Part shown: positions 63,017 through 64,000 of the stretch, piece by piece
Layout of the letters: each line of letters starts with the position of its first letter
Position numbering within the stretch: the stretch's first letter is position 1
Source: Pseudisothecium myosuroides
Lineage: Eukaryota > Streptophyta > Bryopsida > Hypnales > Lembophyllaceae
Direction: 5' to 3'
Length of the DNA: 64,000 nucleotides
Assembly: GCA_951799445.1 (NCBI GenBank)
Contig: OX637292.1
Location: 9,489,296 to 9,553,295, forward strand
The notes under the pieces: generated by a model
What the model was told of the DNA's origin: nothing
The model's database searches: none
Seen by the model: only the letters and a program-made list of their open reading frames with translations
Made by a program: the position numbers and the translations under genes

Positions 63017-64000
63017 CTATCCTATCACAACCGGATCTACTCCTTGATCCGTTCCTTCGTCCATGACTTGGTCTACACCTTGGTCCACGCTTTGATCTAG
63101 ACCTTGATCCGCACCCTGATCCGGGGTCAGATCCATACTTTGATCCTGCCCCTGGTTCAGTGTGGGACTCCTAGGCGTTTCCGTTCCAAGCTGTTCGAAG
63201 ACGTCCGTTAGATTCCGGTTCCGCTCCCTGGTTTCACGATCTGGGAGATCCGGTGACGAATCTAAGTTGATGGTGTTCGTGAGCTTCTTCCCACTCTTCT
63301 TTGACTGGGGAGTCCGATCCTTTCCTTCCGTCTGAATGCCTACGTTCGGAAAAGACCCGGGCATCGAAAGGTCGGACAGATGGAACGACCGTGACAACGT
63401 CACTCCGTTTAGCTTTCGACTGCTCTCCTCCATCCGGTTTGCTGCTTCTCGTGCTTCCACCATCACCAATTCCACCTTCTCGGAGTAGTCCGTCAAGATC
63501 TGGACCAACTTGGTTCTGGATATCTTCTTGTCCATGAGTACTCCCTCGTCAAACAGCTTTGACTTGGTGACGGCCTCTCCGGTTGCCCCAAAAGTGGCCT
63601 TCACGTCCTCAGCTACTTTCCGGGTAGCCTCTGCCATCTCACAAGTGGTGGCCATGTCCTCCTTGAGGAGTAAAAGTTCTGTCGTCAACGACTCATTCTC
63701 CTCTTGGAGTCGTCGATTCTCCGCTTCTTGTTTCCGGATCTCATCCGGGCTGGAGATGTACTCTGCAACCACTCCCGCGAGGTTGCTATCCGCTGGTGCT
63801 CCCACCAGTTCACTGATCTGGGTCAGAACCAGCTTCTTCACCGCCCAGTCTGCTCGCACATCGCTCAAGATGTTGATCAGCTGGTTGAACGGATCCGTCG
63901 GATCCGATCCGGAAGGACCCGGTCCTTCAAAAACCGGTTTCTTCCCAGGGTTGGATGTCTCACCCGGAGGGGTTGGGGTTCCTCTCCGGTGAGGAGGCGT
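63017..64000 (-). CDS. Coiled-coil, gag-like ORF, 5' end beyond the window
   Basis: The frame is open from the right edge (64000) to the TAG/TGA at 63017, about 327 residues; no start is required inside the window, and the first codons (TPPHRRGTPTPPGETSNPGK) are Pro/Gly-rich. Then follow a globular-looking stretch ('FNQLINILSDVRADWAVKKL'), a coiled coil ('QEAENRRLQEENESLTTELL'), Ser/Lys-rich linkers and a C-terminal run of DQG(V/A/L)DQ repeats. Neighbouring sequence is a possible LTR, so a retrotransposon gag-type protein is one reading; a host protein is another. No zinc knuckle or protease motif is visible. Family not recognised. Confidence 0.6.
   Translation of the reverse strand, partial: TPPHRRGTPTPPGETSNPGKKPVFEGPGPSGSDPTDPFNQLINILSDVRADWAVKKLVLTQISELVGAPADSNLAGVVAEYISSPDEIRKQEAENRRLQEENESLTTELLLLKEDMATTCEMAEATRKVAEDVKATFGATGEAVTKSKLFDEGVLMDKKISRTKLVQILTDYSEKVELVMVEAREAANRMEESSRKLNGVTLSRSFHLSDLSMPGSFPNVGIQTEGKDRTPQSKKSGKKLTNTINLDSSPDLPDRETRERNRNLTDVFEQLGTETPRSPTLNQGQDQSMDLTPDQGADQGLDQSVDQGVDQVMDEGTDQGVDPVVIG

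Noticed and set aside
63510..63992. 160-codon plus-strand ORF
   Set aside because: Antisense shadow of the coiled-coil ORF on the minus strand.

Overview
This is a low-density, AT-rich window from a plant nuclear genome. The signs are GT-AG introns throughout, a land-plant-type 5S rRNA sequence, TTTAGGG-type telomere-like repeats, plant CACTA transposons, and proteins whose best matches from memory are plant or general eukaryotic ones (a plant aromatic-ring-hydroxylase-like flavoprotein, a SURP+CID spliceosomal protein, COP9 signalosome subunit 4). My best guess is a bryophyte or another seed-free land plant; the sequence alone does not fix the species. Many coding exons are absent from simple ORF calls because genes are split into short exons, so I rebuilt exon chains by hand from splice sites, phase and protein similarity.

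Layout. 0-26.7 kb is the gene-bearing part: (1) the 3' ten exons of a FAD-dependent monooxygenase (111-3917, +); (2) a long, 12-or-more-exon coiled-coil protein of unknown function (6684-16925 or further, +) with repeat-laden introns; (3) a CHERP-like SURP/CID splicing-factor gene (21598-18884, -); (4) a divergent, head-to-head small acidic protein gene (about 22.2-23.4 kb, +) sharing a short bidirectional promoter with gene 3; (5) a decayed CSN4 copy (25.6-26.6 kb, +). 26.7-61 kb is mostly mobile and repeated DNA: MITE-like elements, inverted and permuted repeat pairs, three CACTA elements with 12-14 bp TIRs (two have exact 3-bp target duplications), a CACTA MITE, a seven-unit TPR gene broken by one frameshift (40.7-41.7 kb), a dead DDE-like transposase gene (48.1-51.0 kb, -) with a cluster of repeated upstream motifs, degenerate head-to-head telomere-like repeats, a 171-bp satellite array interrupted by a clean 799-bp DNA transposon with an 8-bp target duplication, and a decayed, partly duplicated 5S rRNA gene. 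61-64 kb switches to GC- and CpG-rich sequence: a likely first exon or promoter region, a possible LTR, and the start-truncated coiled-coil ORF that runs off the right edge.

How it fits together. The intact-looking genes are housekeeping (redox flavoprotein, pre-mRNA splicing factor). The rest shows serial transposon insertion and decay. The transposase gene carries four in-frame stops, each explicable by one C-to-T change. The 5S copy also has changes at CpG positions. Both patterns fit long-term cytosine methylation. The most unusual structures are two related CACTA elements that each enclose a tRNA-like segment with A and B box motifs plus a large palindromic module, and the motif cluster upstream of the transposase.
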